NCBI GenBank assembly: GCA_910576125.1
Contig: CAJTHM010000001.1
Span: forward strand, 186,001 to 250,000
Reading direction: 5' to 3'
DNA length: 64,000 nucleotides
DNA from: Lachnospiraceae bacterium
GTDB taxonomy: Bacteria; Bacillota; Clostridia; Lachnospirales; Lachnospiraceae
Position 1 is the first letter of the stretch. Each line of letters opens with the position of its first letter. A program made the translations under genes and the position numbers. Shown here one piece after another: positions 18,912 through 28,191 of this stretch. Below the pieces are notes generated by a model, which was given only the letters and a program-made list of their open reading frames with translations, ran no database searches and was not told the origin of the DNA.

Positions 18912-19820
18912 TTGGAGACTGCTTTGGAAACAGCCGGGTTGACCTATGTTTTCCCGGATGGAAACGGAATTAAAAATATCGCGTTTCAGGTAAAACGCGG
19001 AGAAATCTATGCACTGTATGGCGGCCATCACGCCGGGAAATCTGTACTGTTGCAAACCATTATAGGTACACTTAGACCTCAAGCTGGTACGCTCAAATTA
19101 TTTGGCAATATAGACTATCAGAAGGAGCGCCGCCGGATTGGGTTTGTACCACAAAAGCCTGTGACAATCGGCTCTCTGTCACCTGCTGATATGCTGCGTT
19201 ATTTTTCTTCCGTTTTTGGAACCACAGAAATCCATATTTTAGATATACTGCATTTGAACCTGAAAGAGAAAAAGGCGGTACGGCGATTGCCATTATCGAC
19301 CCAGCGTTTAGTGAATTTGGCTGTTGCCCTTTTGGGAAATCCAGATATGATAATTTTGGACGATCCTTTTTCCGGGCTAGATAAGGGAGAATGTGAACAC
19401 CTGCTTTCTGTTCTGAACTATCTGCATGAAATCAACCATACCACACTTTTAATCTCTGGACAGGATTATACGCTGCTTTCCCGGCTTGCATCCAAATATG
19501 GCGTAATGGCAGATGGAAAGCTGCTTTGTGAGCTTACGGCTGGGGAATTGAAAGAGAGCTGCCAGCGGTGCATAAAGATAAGAACTCCACAATTAGAACG
19601 GGCTATTACGATTTTAAGCCAGCAGTTCCCGGATTTTGAAGTGTTGGGTCATGACCTGATTAGAATTTTTCATTGTAATGAGCAATCCGGGGAAATCAAT
19701 ACGCTGCTGGTTCATTCCGGGATAGAGGTATCAGAAATCTGGCTTGCCGGTATGGAGCCGACCGACTATCTTTTGAAAATGACAGGAGGTGCAAAGAGTG
19801 ATTCAGACGATGCAAAGTGA
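18912..19820 (+). CDS. ABC transporter ATP-binding protein (peptide resistance type)
   Basis: The ATPase has an atypical Walker A (YGGHHAGKSVLL), a Q-loop (RIGFVPQKPV), a degenerate signature in which LSGGQ is replaced by PLSTQRLVNLAVALL, and Walker B MIILDDPFSGLDKGE. About 100 residues follow the nucleotide domain. A TTG at 18912 has AGAAAGGGG nine bases upstream and is the best start; the ATG at 18903 abuts the ribosome site. Bacitracin/lantibiotic-type exporters have this gene plus a permease and two-component system, which fits the neighbours. Confidence 0.8.
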   Translation: METALETAGLTYVFPDGNGIKNIAFQVKRGEIYALYGGHHAGKSVLLQTIIGTLRPQAGTLKLFGNIDYQKERRRIGFVPQKPVTIGSLSPADMLRYFSSVFGTTEIHILDILHLNLKEKKAVRRLPLSTQRLVNLAVALLGNPDMIILDDPFSGLDKGECEHLLSVLNYLHEINHTTLLISGQDYTLLSRLASKYGVMADGKLLCELTAGELKESCQRCIKIRTPQLERAITILSQQFPDFEVLGHDLIRIFHCNEQSGEINTLLVHSGIEVSEIWLAGMEPTDYLLKMTGGAKSDSDDAK

Positions 19821-20562
19821 GTTGTTCCGTATCCGCAAAAGCCGCCTGTTTTGGGCCTGCCTCGTATTGGCTGCGTTTTTTGTCTTTGCGCTTGCCCTGA
19901 CCTTTTATCACAATTCGGTAAATGGTATGCTTCCGGTTATATCACTGGTTTCGTTCACGGAGTTTCTGTTTTCAGATTACAGTCTGATTTTTCCATTGAC
20001 GCTCTTTTTGTGCCTGTACTTTACAGAAGATTTTCATACCGGCACATACAGTATCACACTTTCTAAAGGTACAAGCAGAGTACACCTATTCTTTGGAAAA
20101 CTGCTGGCCTCATGGGGTGGCGTTTTATTTTTTCTGTTTGTATGCTTTGGTGTTGCGTATTTGTCAATTCTGATGATGGGAGCATCCCGGTATGACATAA
20201 AGTATTCGTTTTCTGCAATCGGAGTCTTTCTTTTGTTTCAATGCCTGTGCTTTTTAGGTTACACTGCATTTCTCAATTTGTTAAGTTACCTGCTCCGGCA
20301 TCGGATCATTGTTACGATTACCGCATTTTTTATGCTGGGGGTTTTGTATTTATATCTCACAAAGATAAGTACAGCACTGGATATGGATTATTCGCTCTAC
20401 AAGTATTGGGTTGTAGGGCTATCTCATAGCTTGCAGATCAATACCTTTGGGGAGGATTTAATACCCATTTGTTTGACACTGGTAGTATATCTGTTTTTAC
20501 CAACAGCCATTTCGCTCTCCCTGTTTCTAAGGTTGGACTTGCGCGATTTGGAAAGGCGGTGA
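19798..20562 (+). CDS. ABC-2 type permease subunit
   Basis: This protein of about 254 residues has six hydrophobic segments (for example FWACLVLAAFFVFALALTF and GVLFFLFVCFGVAYLSILMM). The GTG at 19798 has CAGGAGG eight bases upstream and overlaps the end of the ATPase gene, showing coupled translation. It pairs with the ATPase at 18912 and probably forms a membrane exporter or immunity complex for antimicrobial peptides. The substrate is not determined. Confidence 0.8.
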   Translation: MIQTMQSELFRIRKSRLFWACLVLAAFFVFALALTFYHNSVNGMLPVISLVSFTEFLFSDYSLIFPLTLFLCLYFTEDFHTGTYSITLSKGTSRVHLFFGKLLASWGGVLFFLFVCFGVAYLSILMMGASRYDIKYSFSAIGVFLLFQCLCFLGYTAFLNLLSYLLRHRIIVTITAFFMLGVLYLYLTKISTALDMDYSLYKYWVVGLSHSLQINTFGEDLIPICLTLVVYLFLPTAISLSLFLRLDLRDLERR

Positions 20563-20569
20563 TGGCTAC

Positions 20570-21472
20570 ATGATGGTGTTATGTATCTTGCTTGCAATGC
20601 TTTCCCTGTTTTTGTCCCTGAAACTGATTTATCAGCGAAAGTTGGTTCAGAAAGTAAAAAAACAGATTGACTTTCTGATTGACCGTGATACGCAAACCGA
20701 AATTATGGTGGAAAAAACGGATGGGACAATACAGGATTTGGCTGCAAGTATCAATCATCTTCTGAAAAAATATCGTAGCATGGGGCAGGAAATTGAACGG
20801 AGCGATACACTGTTCCGAGATACCATTACCAGTCTTTCCCATGACTTGCGAACGCCGCTGGCAACAGCAAATGGCTATATCCAGCTCTTACAGGAACAGG
20901 ATTTAACAGGGGCGCAAAAAGAATATGCGACGATTGCGGGAGAAAGAATTTCCGCTGTAAAGCTGCTTCTCGACCAACTGTTTGAATTTGCAAGGATTGA
21001 GGCCGACGAACTGAAATTGAATTGTAGAAATACGGATATACACAGTGTACTTCGGGATGTTGTCGCCTCATACTACGGCGATTTTGAACAGAAAAAATGT
21101 GTCCCCTATATCGTTATCCCAAATCCACCAGCTATCATTTGGGGCGATCCAGATGCCTTGACCCGGATTTTCTCAAATGTGGTTTATAATGCACTTGTTC
21201 ACGGGGAGGGAAATTATCAAATCACCGCAGCGATAGAAGAAGCTCAAACGGTCATAACCATTAAAAATGCGTCGAGCAGTATTCAGCAAGAAGATATTCC
21301 TCATTTGTTTGACCGTTTTTACACCACCGACCAGTCACGAACAAAAAAGACAACCGGGCTGGGATTGGCAATCGCTCAAAGACTTGTGACCCGCATGGGC
21401 GGGCAAATTGTCGCTTCCTTGCAAAACGGTATCTTTGCAATTCAAGTCGTGTTTCCCATTGTCAATTCCTAA
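20570..21472 (+). CDS. Sensor histidine kinase
   Basis: The 300-residue protein has one short N-terminal membrane segment (MMVLCILLAMLSLFLSLKLIY), a HisKA domain with the phospho-acceptor His (TSLSHDLRTPLATANGY) and an HATPase domain with FSNVVYNALVHG (N box), TTGLGLAIAQRLV (G2 box). It lacks a large extracellular sensor, as is usual for intramembrane-sensing kinases paired with bacitracin-type ABC transporters. It lies seven bases after the permease gene and its partner is the regulator at 18140. Confidence 0.9.
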   Translation: MMVLCILLAMLSLFLSLKLIYQRKLVQKVKKQIDFLIDRDTQTEIMVEKTDGTIQDLAASINHLLKKYRSMGQEIERSDTLFRDTITSLSHDLRTPLATANGYIQLLQEQDLTGAQKEYATIAGERISAVKLLLDQLFEFARIEADELKLNCRNTDIHSVLRDVVASYYGDFEQKKCVPYIVIPNPPAIIWGDPDALTRIFSNVVYNALVHGEGNYQITAAIEEAQTVITIKNASSSIQQEDIPHLFDRFYTTDQSRTKKTTGLGLAIAQRLVTRMGGQIVASLQNGIFAIQVVFPIVNS

Positions 21473-21501
21473 AGGGCTGCTTCGGCGGCTCTTTTTTCAT
21501 C

Positions 21502-21545
21502 CTTAGACTTTTCTTAGACTTTTCTCAAACAAATCTTAAACCTCT
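21502..21545 (+). promoter_or_regulatory. Four tandem 11-base repeats, response-regulator operator
   Basis: CTTAGACTTTT, CTTAGACTTTT, CTCAAACAAAT and CTTAAACCTCT follow one another without gaps, 35 bases before the small membrane protein start. The CTTA/CTCA start and A at position 6 are kept. A likely -10 is in TGGTAAAGTAT just after. The pattern matches two repeats at 18842, so both ABC operons are probably co-regulated. Confidence 0.6.
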
Positions 21546-21579
21546 TTGGTAAAGTATGAGCCATAGGAGGTATAAACAA

Positions 21580-21753
21580 ATGGTTAAAGTAGCTTTAGTG
21601 GTTTCTATCATCGCTTTGGCGGTGTGCCTGCTCACGGCCTTGCATGGCGTATTGAGCGATGGACTAAAAGGACTAAAACAGAGATCAAAACCCATTGGTA
21701 TTTCATTTTTGATTTATGCTGTGGCCTTTTTGCTTTTCATCTTTTTTCAATAA
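21580..21753 (+). CDS. Small two-segment membrane protein
   Basis: This 57-residue protein has two hydrophobic helices (VALVVSIIALAVCLLTALHGV and ISFLIYAVAFLLFIFF) joined by a basic loop (KGLKQRSKP). AGGAGG nine bases upstream supports the start at 21580 rather than 21556. It sits between the kinase and the second ATPase. A similar placement of a small membrane protein (59186) occurs in the other peptide-exporter operon. Function is unknown; a complex or sensing subunit is possible. Confidence 0.75.
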   Translation: MVKVALVVSIIALAVCLLTALHGVLSDGLKGLKQRSKPIGISFLIYAVAFLLFIFFQ

Positions 21754-21765
21754 CGGAGGTATTTC

Positions 21766-22455
21766 ATGCTGCAAATCAAAAATGTAAATTTGAATGTTGG
21801 AAATACCGCATTGCTGTCCAACATTAACTTGACTTTAGAGCAAGGAAAAATCTATGGTGTACTGGGGCCAAACGGAGCCGGTAAAACAACACTGTTTAAG
21901 TCCATGCTGGGTCTGACTGCCTTTTCGGGAGAAATCCTCTCTGATGGACAGCCCGTTTCCAGTAGATGTTTTGGAAGTTTGATTGAATACCCGGCTTTTT
22001 ACCCCCGGCTCACCGTAGAGGAAAATTTGAAGCTCCACGCACAATATTTAGGTCTGAAAAGACCAAACATCGAAGTGGCGCTCAAACAAGTGAACTTGCT
22101 GGATGCCCGAAAAAAGCTGTTCTCTCAACTTTCTTTGGGGATGCGCCAACGACTGGGAATTGCTCGCGCCTTTTTAGGCGATGTTCAATATTTACTGCTG
22201 GACGAACCTACCAACGGTCTTGATCCGATGGGGATAAAGGAAATCCGGCTGCTTCTGAAAGAACGCTTAAAATCTCCCCAACACTGTATTTTGGTATCAA
22301 GCCATAATCTGACGGAGATTGCTGCTGTCACGGATGTTCTTATTTTCATTCGTGACGGAAAAATCATCAAGATTGTAGAAAACGACTATAACGAAAAGGA
22401 ACTGGAAGCCCTGTATGAGGATATTATGACTTCCGGCCAGAGGGAGGAAGCATAA
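21766..22455 (+). CDS. ABC transporter ATP-binding protein (bacitracin/lantibiotic type)
   Basis: The 229-residue ATPase has canonical Walker A (GPNGAGKTTLFK), signature LSLGMRQRLGIARAFLG, Walker B YLLLDEPTNGLDPMG and H-loop VSSHNL. It resembles BcrA/NukF-type immunity ATPases. AACGGAGG precedes the start, and its stop overlaps the permease start (ATG at 22455). Together they form a second exporter module under the four-repeat operator. Confidence 0.9.
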   Translation: MLQIKNVNLNVGNTALLSNINLTLEQGKIYGVLGPNGAGKTTLFKSMLGLTAFSGEILSDGQPVSSRCFGSLIEYPAFYPRLTVEENLKLHAQYLGLKRPNIEVALKQVNLLDARKKLFSQLSLGMRQRLGIARAFLGDVQYLLLDEPTNGLDPMGIKEIRLLLKERLKSPQHCILVSSHNLTEIAAVTDVLIFIRDGKIIKIVENDYNEKELEALYEDIMTSGQREEA

Positions 22456-23210
22456 TGGGAGTGTTGATTAAAAATGAGTTTTACAAGTTGAAGCGGGAAT
22501 GGTTTATGGTATTTCTTCTGCTGTTGTCGCTTCTTCCCATCATTACCGGCGGAGCAGGAGCAATTTTCAACAGTAGCACAAAATCACTTGCTGACCTGTT
22601 CTTCTTTATGAATAACCAGTTTTCCATGTTCTTCCCAATGGTGCTCTTCATTTTGATTGGTTCGCTGTTTTATCAGGAATACAAAAACAAAACTTACATC
22701 AACTGGATTACCTACGGGTTTTCAAAGAAGAAGCTCTTTCTATCGAAAGTTACTGTCAGCGTCGTTATCGGCATCTGCTTTGCGGCTGTCTTATTTATCG
22801 CATTTGGCCTATTGGTGGCGATACTCAATGGAGCTGGCAGGTTGACCGGCGGTATTTCCCTGTTCCTCAAGCTGGCAATCGGGTTTGGAATTGAAGCCGG
22901 TGTTGTCGTTTTTGTAACGACCTGTTTAGGGGCAATCGTTATCAATCTGAGCCGCAATATTATTGTAACAAGCGTTGTCGGAGTTATATATGGCTTTGTA
23001 TCTTGCCTGTTCATCGGTTCAGAAAGAGGCTTTGTCATTCCGGGTAGCTTTGCATATCGTGTGTCTATGTTCTTCTCGGATAAATCCACTTACTATGAGG
23101 TGCCTATATCGGCCACCATTGGCGGATGTATTAGCATTGTACTTTGCTTTATTGTTCTGTTTCTGGTTGGATTGATTGTCTTTTCTCATAAAAAAAAAAT
23201 AGAAAATTAA
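22455..23210 (+). CDS. ABC-2 type permease (bacitracin/lantibiotic type)
   Basis: This 251-residue membrane protein starts with the typical LIKNEFYKLKREW segment followed by about six hydrophobic helices, ending with LFLVGLIVFSHKKK. It overlaps the ATPase gene and completes the second transporter. A strong terminator follows at 23271. The substrate is inferred to be an antimicrobial peptide from the family of the ATPase. Confidence 0.85.
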   Translation: MGVLIKNEFYKLKREWFMVFLLLLSLLPIITGGAGAIFNSSTKSLADLFFFMNNQFSMFFPMVLFILIGSLFYQEYKNKTYINWITYGFSKKKLFLSKVTVSVVIGICFAAVLFIAFGLLVAILNGAGRLTGGISLFLKLAIGFGIEAGVVVFVTTCLGAIVINLSRNIIVTSVVGVIYGFVSCLFIGSERGFVIPGSFAYRVSMFFSDKSTYYEVPISATIGGCISIVLCFIVLFLVGLIVFSHKKKIEN

Positions 23211-23217
23211 CTGCCGG

Positions 23218-23310
23218 ACGACGGCAAAAGAAAAAAAGCCGTCGTAAAGCAGACACATTCTCGCGCCTATGAAACGGCGGCTTTGAGAAATCAGAGCCGC
23301 CGTTTCTTTT
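23218..23310 (+). terminator. Two hairpins ending the two-component/ABC operon
   Basis: ACGACGGC and GCCGTCGT form the first stem (23218-23245). GAAACGGCGGCT and AGCCGCCGTTTC form a perfect 12-base stem (23271-23306) followed by TTTT. Confidence 0.75.
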
Positions 23311-23669
23311 CGCTCCCCCCTAAACCAACGACGACCTAACACCGTGTAAATCCACGGCGGCATATAGGTGGATTGCCGCCGTGTCTATTTTTGCCTTTTT
23401 TCACAGTACCCATGACCTACATCAGTTAAAAAAAGCATAGCTCCACCTCCGGGTTATTCCGGCTATGTATGCGAAATTTGTTGGAACCTTAACTATTATG
23501 TCATTTCACGCGTCCGTGTGGCTTCATGCCGCCCGGGCGCTTTTGCGTTCTTATGGGGCTGCTTCGGGTCATGTTGGCCATCAAACACCTCATAAAATAT
23601 TTGGAGCTACAATAGAGTTTTCAGAAATCCATTAACCAATTTCTGAATTATGGCCGACTGCATAACTAC
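23311..23669. other. Non-coding junction of conjugative-element remnant
   Basis: No credible gene is seen. The stretch has a GGCGGCA/TGCCGCC inverted pair near 23356-23380, GC-rich sequence with GGCTTCATGCCGCC near 23520, and a degenerate copy of the TTCGGGCCATGTTGGCC palindrome at about 23565-23583. Its right edge coincides with the premature end of the opposite-strand ABC exporter gene. Confidence 0.5.
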
Positions 23670-25304
23670 CTATCCAATAACAATATTCACATCTGCAAAA
23701 CGGTTAAATTCCAGCCTATGCGCTACGCTTACCACAGTGGCCCCTCTTCGTTGCTGTTCCTCCCGTAGTACCCGCGCCATTTCATCTTGAGTAGCGGCAT
23801 CCATCTGACTGGTTGCCTCATCTAACAGGATAAGTTCTTTACCGTCCAGAAGGCATCTGGCAATTGCTATTCTTTGACGCTCCCCCCCAGACAATGCCAT
23901 GCCCTGCTCTCCTATCTCTCGCTCCAGACCGCCTTCAATTTCAGACGAAATCCCTGCCCTGTCCGCTACATCTTTCAGTTGGCTTTCTGTCGCATTTTGC
24001 TTCACTAGAAGAAGGTTGTCCCGAATAGTTCCTTGCATCAGCACAGGCTCTTGAGGCATATAGGATATATGAGCCCGCAAGTCATATATGTTGATTTCTC
24101 CTATAGGTTGCCCATCAATACTGATGCTGCCTTCATCCACTTCATAAAACCGCAGCAGCAGCTCCAGAATGGTGCTCTTCCCAATGCCGCTGGATCCTGT
24201 AATCCCAACCCAGTCTCCCTGCCGAATCCTCAAATTTTTATGACTCAAAATATTCTTGTCTGTGTTAGGATAGCGGAAAGATACATCATCAAAAACGATT
24301 TCCTTCTTATAACACCACAGACACTCACCTACCTTTCCGCGTTCATCCTCTAACTCTAAATATTCTTGTATCGCAGCGACTTCGCCTTTTGCTTTTTTAT
24401 ATCCATTGTATGTCGAAATCAAATTTGAGAAGATGCCATGTACTCTGGTAGCATAGCCTAATGCTGCCGTCAAATATCCAATAGATATCATATGCACAGT
24501 AGCAAACAAAGCAGAAATGATAAAAGTAGCTCCATAGAAAAAACCAGGCATAAGCGTATTGGATATCCCACCCACAAAATTGTCGAAAAAGGCAACCTTT
24601 CCCCATACTTTTAAAACACTGTTCTGCAACGCCTCGACTTGCCTATATTCATGTTTCTCTAAAACATGAGCCTTAATCAAGCGTATGGAACGGAAAGCTT
24701 CCTGCATCTGCCTCTGATACTTCGCATTAAAGTCAACCACTTTCTCAATCAATATCTGAAGCCTGTCTCCCACCAGCCTCATCAATACGATGCTCACCGG
24801 GATATACAGTACTTGAAACAGGCCTATCAGGACATGAATCCTGCACAAGAGCATAAACACAATTATTCCGCTGACTGCATTTGACAGTAGCTTGGGCAAA
24901 TCAATGGTCCATACCGCAATATAGGACACAATATCTTTGGATGCCTTTTGGGCCAGCTCCGAAGAATGATTGGCATCAAAAAAAGCCATAGGTTGATGAA
25001 TCAGCTTATCAAAGCATTCCAAGTTCACCTTCGAAATTAGTCTACGGCTTTTCAGCATCAAGTAATATTGGTACCAGTTGTAGCCAAACGTTACCAGCAC
25101 TGGAATACCACAAAACGCCAGAATACTTAGAGCCACCTCTTTCACCTGCCCGTTCGGAATATAGCTATCAATAACCGTAGGCATCAGCATTACTGGAATG
25201 AAGCCTACTGTTTGAATCGCCAGCGACATCATAAAAGATATCACCGCAATGACAACCACCTCTCTTTTAAGGCTTTTTCCTTCTACAGCTTCTATGTTCT
25301 TCAT
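23670..25304 (-). CDS. ABC exporter (membrane domain plus ATPase), C-terminally truncated
   Basis: This 544-residue half-exporter has an N-terminal six-helix membrane domain (residues 1 to about 310) and an ATPase domain: Walker A GITGSSGIGKST, Q-loop YMPQEPVLMQG, signature ALSGGERQRIAIARCLL, Walker B LILLDEATSQMD and H-loop VAHRLEF. It ends at NIVIG, about 25-40 residues earlier than relatives, exactly where the conjugative remnant begins. It lacks an N-terminal C39 peptidase. AGGGAATATATAG precedes the start. Same strand and AT-rich neighbourhood suggest it was the exporter of the PqqD peptide cluster. Confidence 0.8.
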   Translation of the reverse strand: MKNIEAVEGKSLKREVVVIAVISFMMSLAIQTVGFIPVMLMPTVIDSYIPNGQVKEVALSILAFCGIPVLVTFGYNWYQYYLMLKSRRLISKVNLECFDKLIHQPMAFFDANHSSELAQKASKDIVSYIAVWTIDLPKLLSNAVSGIIVFMLLCRIHVLIGLFQVLYIPVSIVLMRLVGDRLQILIEKVVDFNAKYQRQMQEAFRSIRLIKAHVLEKHEYRQVEALQNSVLKVWGKVAFFDNFVGGISNTLMPGFFYGATFIISALFATVHMISIGYLTAALGYATRVHGIFSNLISTYNGYKKAKGEVAAIQEYLELEDERGKVGECLWCYKKEIVFDDVSFRYPNTDKNILSHKNLRIRQGDWVGITGSSGIGKSTILELLLRFYEVDEGSISIDGQPIGEINIYDLRAHISYMPQEPVLMQGTIRDNLLLVKQNATESQLKDVADRAGISSEIEGGLEREIGEQGMALSGGERQRIAIARCLLDGKELILLDEATSQMDAATQDEMARVLREEQQRRGATVVSVAHRLEFNRFADVNIVIG

Positions 25305-25772
25305 CTATATATTCCCTTTCACCAAAACATGGCATCCATATGATAAAGCATCTTAAATATCAGGCACAAAATATCCTAAATATCAATATTCATTCCCATA
25401 TATCACCTCAAACAACTCCCCCATCCTCTTTTGCTTGACAAGAAGAAAACCTCGAAATCGCCAGCACCTCCCCCATACATCTCGCAGAAAGAGTCCTACT
25501 GCCAAGATTACGGAACTGTTTGCCAAAGTCCTAATCATCATGTCAAACCCGACTTTATATATCCTTTTTCGCCCTCACCGATAAACTCTTTGAGCATCAT
25601 TTATAAATAATAAAACCTGCCCACCTCTCTGCTAACTTTCTGCCCTCTCTTTGTCTATCTTCACCATAGCATATCCTTTCTGAAAAAGAAAGTACAATGT
25701 CCCATTTGGTCATATTCTGGCAAGTTTGGTAAAATATTACGGAAAACAGACAAAAATATGATACCGCAAAAT
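25305..25772. other. Interval between exporter and sensor kinase remnants
   Basis: No gene is recognised. On the minus strand two short open stretches occur: a 20-codon frame beginning MMLKEFIGEGEKGY near 25598 and a 52-codon frame beginning MMIRTLANSSVILAVGLF near 25540. Neither has a convincing ribosome site, and neither resembles a lasso or AgrD precursor strongly enough to call. An autoinducer or precursor would be expected in this place. Confidence 0.3.
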
Positions 25773-26475
25773 TCAAGATAACCTCTTCAGCAGGACTGTT
25801 GCTATAACTTTCCTATCGTCTATTTCAAACTCTATCGTCCCACCGTATCTTTTGAGAATCTCCTTCACACTCCGAATTCCGAAGCCATGCCGCATCCAAT
25901 CATCCTTGCTGGTTTCCGATAGCCTAATGGATTTCCCATCGGCAACCCTGTTCTCTAATCGGATATATATCATCCCTTTGTCTTCAGACATGTAGAGCCC
26001 AATCCAACCACGAGTGCCTAACCTTGGAGCGCCCTTTCCCCTTCAGTAGGAAAAACGCATATAAAAGCAGCAGGAGCTTACTGAGGGCTATCATCAACAT
26101 CCTCATAAAAGACATCGTGTCCATCCATAGCAGAATGTCATTATCCTTTACAGGCGTCAGAATCCATATCATAATCACGCTGCTCCCAAAAAGTCCCATT
26201 TCATACAGCATGACGCTCCCCAACTGTCTCCATATCGTCCCTTTCAGGCACAGCCTCGCATAACACATGGTGATAGCGAAATCAAATATCGTAGACACAT
26301 AGCTGTAGAGCGTCACCATATCAGACGCAAGAATATTCCCAAACAGCAGCGCAAAGCACACAAATCCTCCAGCCGCAGCCTTTCCCCCCCGAAACCGGCG
26401 CGCATTGAACAAATTCAGATAAACCACAAACAGGGCGGATTCAATAAAATCCGCCCCTATTTCAACAAATGTCAT
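25773..26475 (-). pseudogene. AgrC-like GHKL sensor kinase, internally deleted
   Basis: The N-terminal piece (26475-25984, 163 residues) has about five hydrophobic helices (VEIGADFIESALFVVYLNLF; MLMIALSKLLLLLYAFFLL) typical of AgrC-type sensors. The C-terminal piece (25991-25773) has the last part of a GHKL ATPase (WMRHGFGIRSVKEILKRYGGTIEFE). The two overlap in different frames, and the His-containing middle of about 200 residues is gone. It follows the LytTR regulator gene as in agr operons. Confidence 0.75.
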
Positions 26476-26491
26476 AGCCTCTCCCCTTTGC

Positions 26492-27206
26492 TCAGGACTG
26501 CTGGTAAAGGGATTCGAACCACTCCCTGATACCTTTATCGACTTCCCTCTGGCAGCCCCTACTCACCCTCAGGGCCGTCCCGTCTTTTAGTACCACCTGA
26601 TTTCCCTCAAACCGGCGGACATATTTCAGGTTCACCATACGACGGTTATGTATCCTAAGATAATGAAAAACGGAAAACAGGGCCGCCAACTGACTCAAGC
26701 TAGTACGGAGCACGGCTTTTCGACCATCGTCTAGATGTATATCCACATAGTGCCCCTGACTCTCGCACCAGAGAATCCTCTGGGGATATATCTCTACCTC
26801 CCCGCTTTTCCAAGCTACCTGTACACTTGCATGTCTCTGCTGCCACTGCTGCTTCAGGAACATGACGACATCCCTCAAATCTTTCTCCAGCTTCACCTTG
26901 CAGATGAAGAACCGGGGCCTTGCCAGCATAGATTTCTGTATATATTTATCATAAGCGCTTACGAAGACAATCTCCTTGCCAGAACTGCGTTTCTCTAACT
27001 CCAAAGCAAAATCTATCCCTGATATCCCGTCCAGTTCTATATCGATAAAAAAAGGCGAAATCGTCCGCCTCTTCCTGGCCGATATCTTCTGGGCCGCTCC
27101 TACATGTCAGGTAAATGGGAAAGTCCGCTCGCTCTGTTTCCATCTCAAGCGCTTTCTGAAACGTCCAACAAAATTCCTCGTTATCATCAATCAATACTGC
27201 TTTCAT
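26492..27206 (-). pseudogene. LytTR-type (AgrA-like) response regulator with one frameshift
   Basis: The receiver piece starts at 27206 (MKAVLIDDNEEFCW) and shifts frame at the A7 run 27047-27053. Removing one base restores DDFAFFIDIELDGISGIDFALELEKRSS, including the phospho-acceptor Asp. The second piece carries a LytTR DNA-binding domain (YPQRILWCESQGHYVDIHL; FHYLRIHNRRMVNLKYV). AAAAGGAAC precedes the start. The full length of about 237 residues is normal for AgrA-like regulators. The single-base run-length change could be a read error. Confidence 0.8.
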
Positions 27207-27319
27207 AGTTCCTTTTCCTGTATAGATATCCAGTTGTCTGTAGCCTTTTGCCGAATACACTTCTTTTTCACTACATATTAATAATATTATGTTCTGCCTC
27301 CTTTGTCAATCTTCGTCAT

Positions 27320-27868
27320 GAATTTCCCACTGACCACTCCATCCGGGCATGGCGCAGCAGCTCCTCTGCTGTCAGTTCCCGGCTGGAAATATAATAGTGT
27401 CATTCATTGCTCTTTGCTCCTTTGCCCTCAAATTCCGTGTGCAGGGCTCCTATACATTTCAGGCCTTCCCATCCTTCTTTTTCCTGCATCCAGCCAATCT
27501 CACTGACAATAAAAGCAATCCGCTTCTCAATCCTCCCACGATTCTTCTCTGTTTCTGTCTTCTTCTCCATAGACTTGCACAACGTTTTGTCCTGTACATA
27601 TTCTTCAATCTCTTTTCAAGTTCTCCTGATTGTATTTGGCGCACAGCGGATAGTCTCCTTTCCCCGAAAGGATTGTACACGCTGTATCTTTTTGACAGTT
27701 CAACTCATCTGCCACTACCAAGCACCCTCCCAACTCCAGCTGCTCTAAAAGCCCACGAACCGCTGGAATCTCATTGCCTTTTTCCTCTACGGTCTGCTGT
27801 GTAAAGGGTATCCCTAGCTCCGCAACCTGTGCGCTCACTATGTGCAAGGGACTTTCATAACACTCCAT
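27320..27868 (-). pseudogene. ISAs1-family transposase remnant
   Basis: The piece 27868-27605 reads HIVSAQVAELGIPFTQQTVEEKGNEIPAV and LEQLELGGCLVVADELNCQKD, the DDE region of ISAs1 transposases. The frame shifts after AKYNQENLKRD into EIEEYVQDKTLCKSMEKK, and an in-frame TGA follows at SNE, after which HYYISSRELTAEELLRHARMEWSV continues to 27320. The N-terminus is missing. It lies near the right end of the island. Confidence 0.8.
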
Positions 27869-28191
27869 TTTCCCTGTGGAACAGATTGATTTCTCCTTTA
27901 AAAATCCCTTTATCCTGTCACTGGATGTCCACTGATAAATCCGGCTCTTTTGTGATTTCTACATCTTCAAAATATTGTACTATAAGATTTTTTCATGATG
28001 CTTATTATAAACCATTTATTCTGTTTGTGAAAAATTGATTTCCGTGTGAATTTCCGGGGATTGAGCCTGTCATAAAGATGGACATGGCAGATACTTTCGT
28101 GGTATGATGTCTTCATACCATTCTATAAGAATTTTATCCAAAGTATAATCTTTACATACAAATATCACAGAACAGAAAGGATGTACCTGAG
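27869..28191. other. Right island junction and duplicated patB promoter
   Basis: No gene is seen. Similarity to the sequence upstream of patB copy 1 starts at about 28065 and includes a TGGACA-N18-TATGAT promoter (28079-28108) and the ribosome site. The left part is AT-rich sequence without recognised content. Confidence 0.5.
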
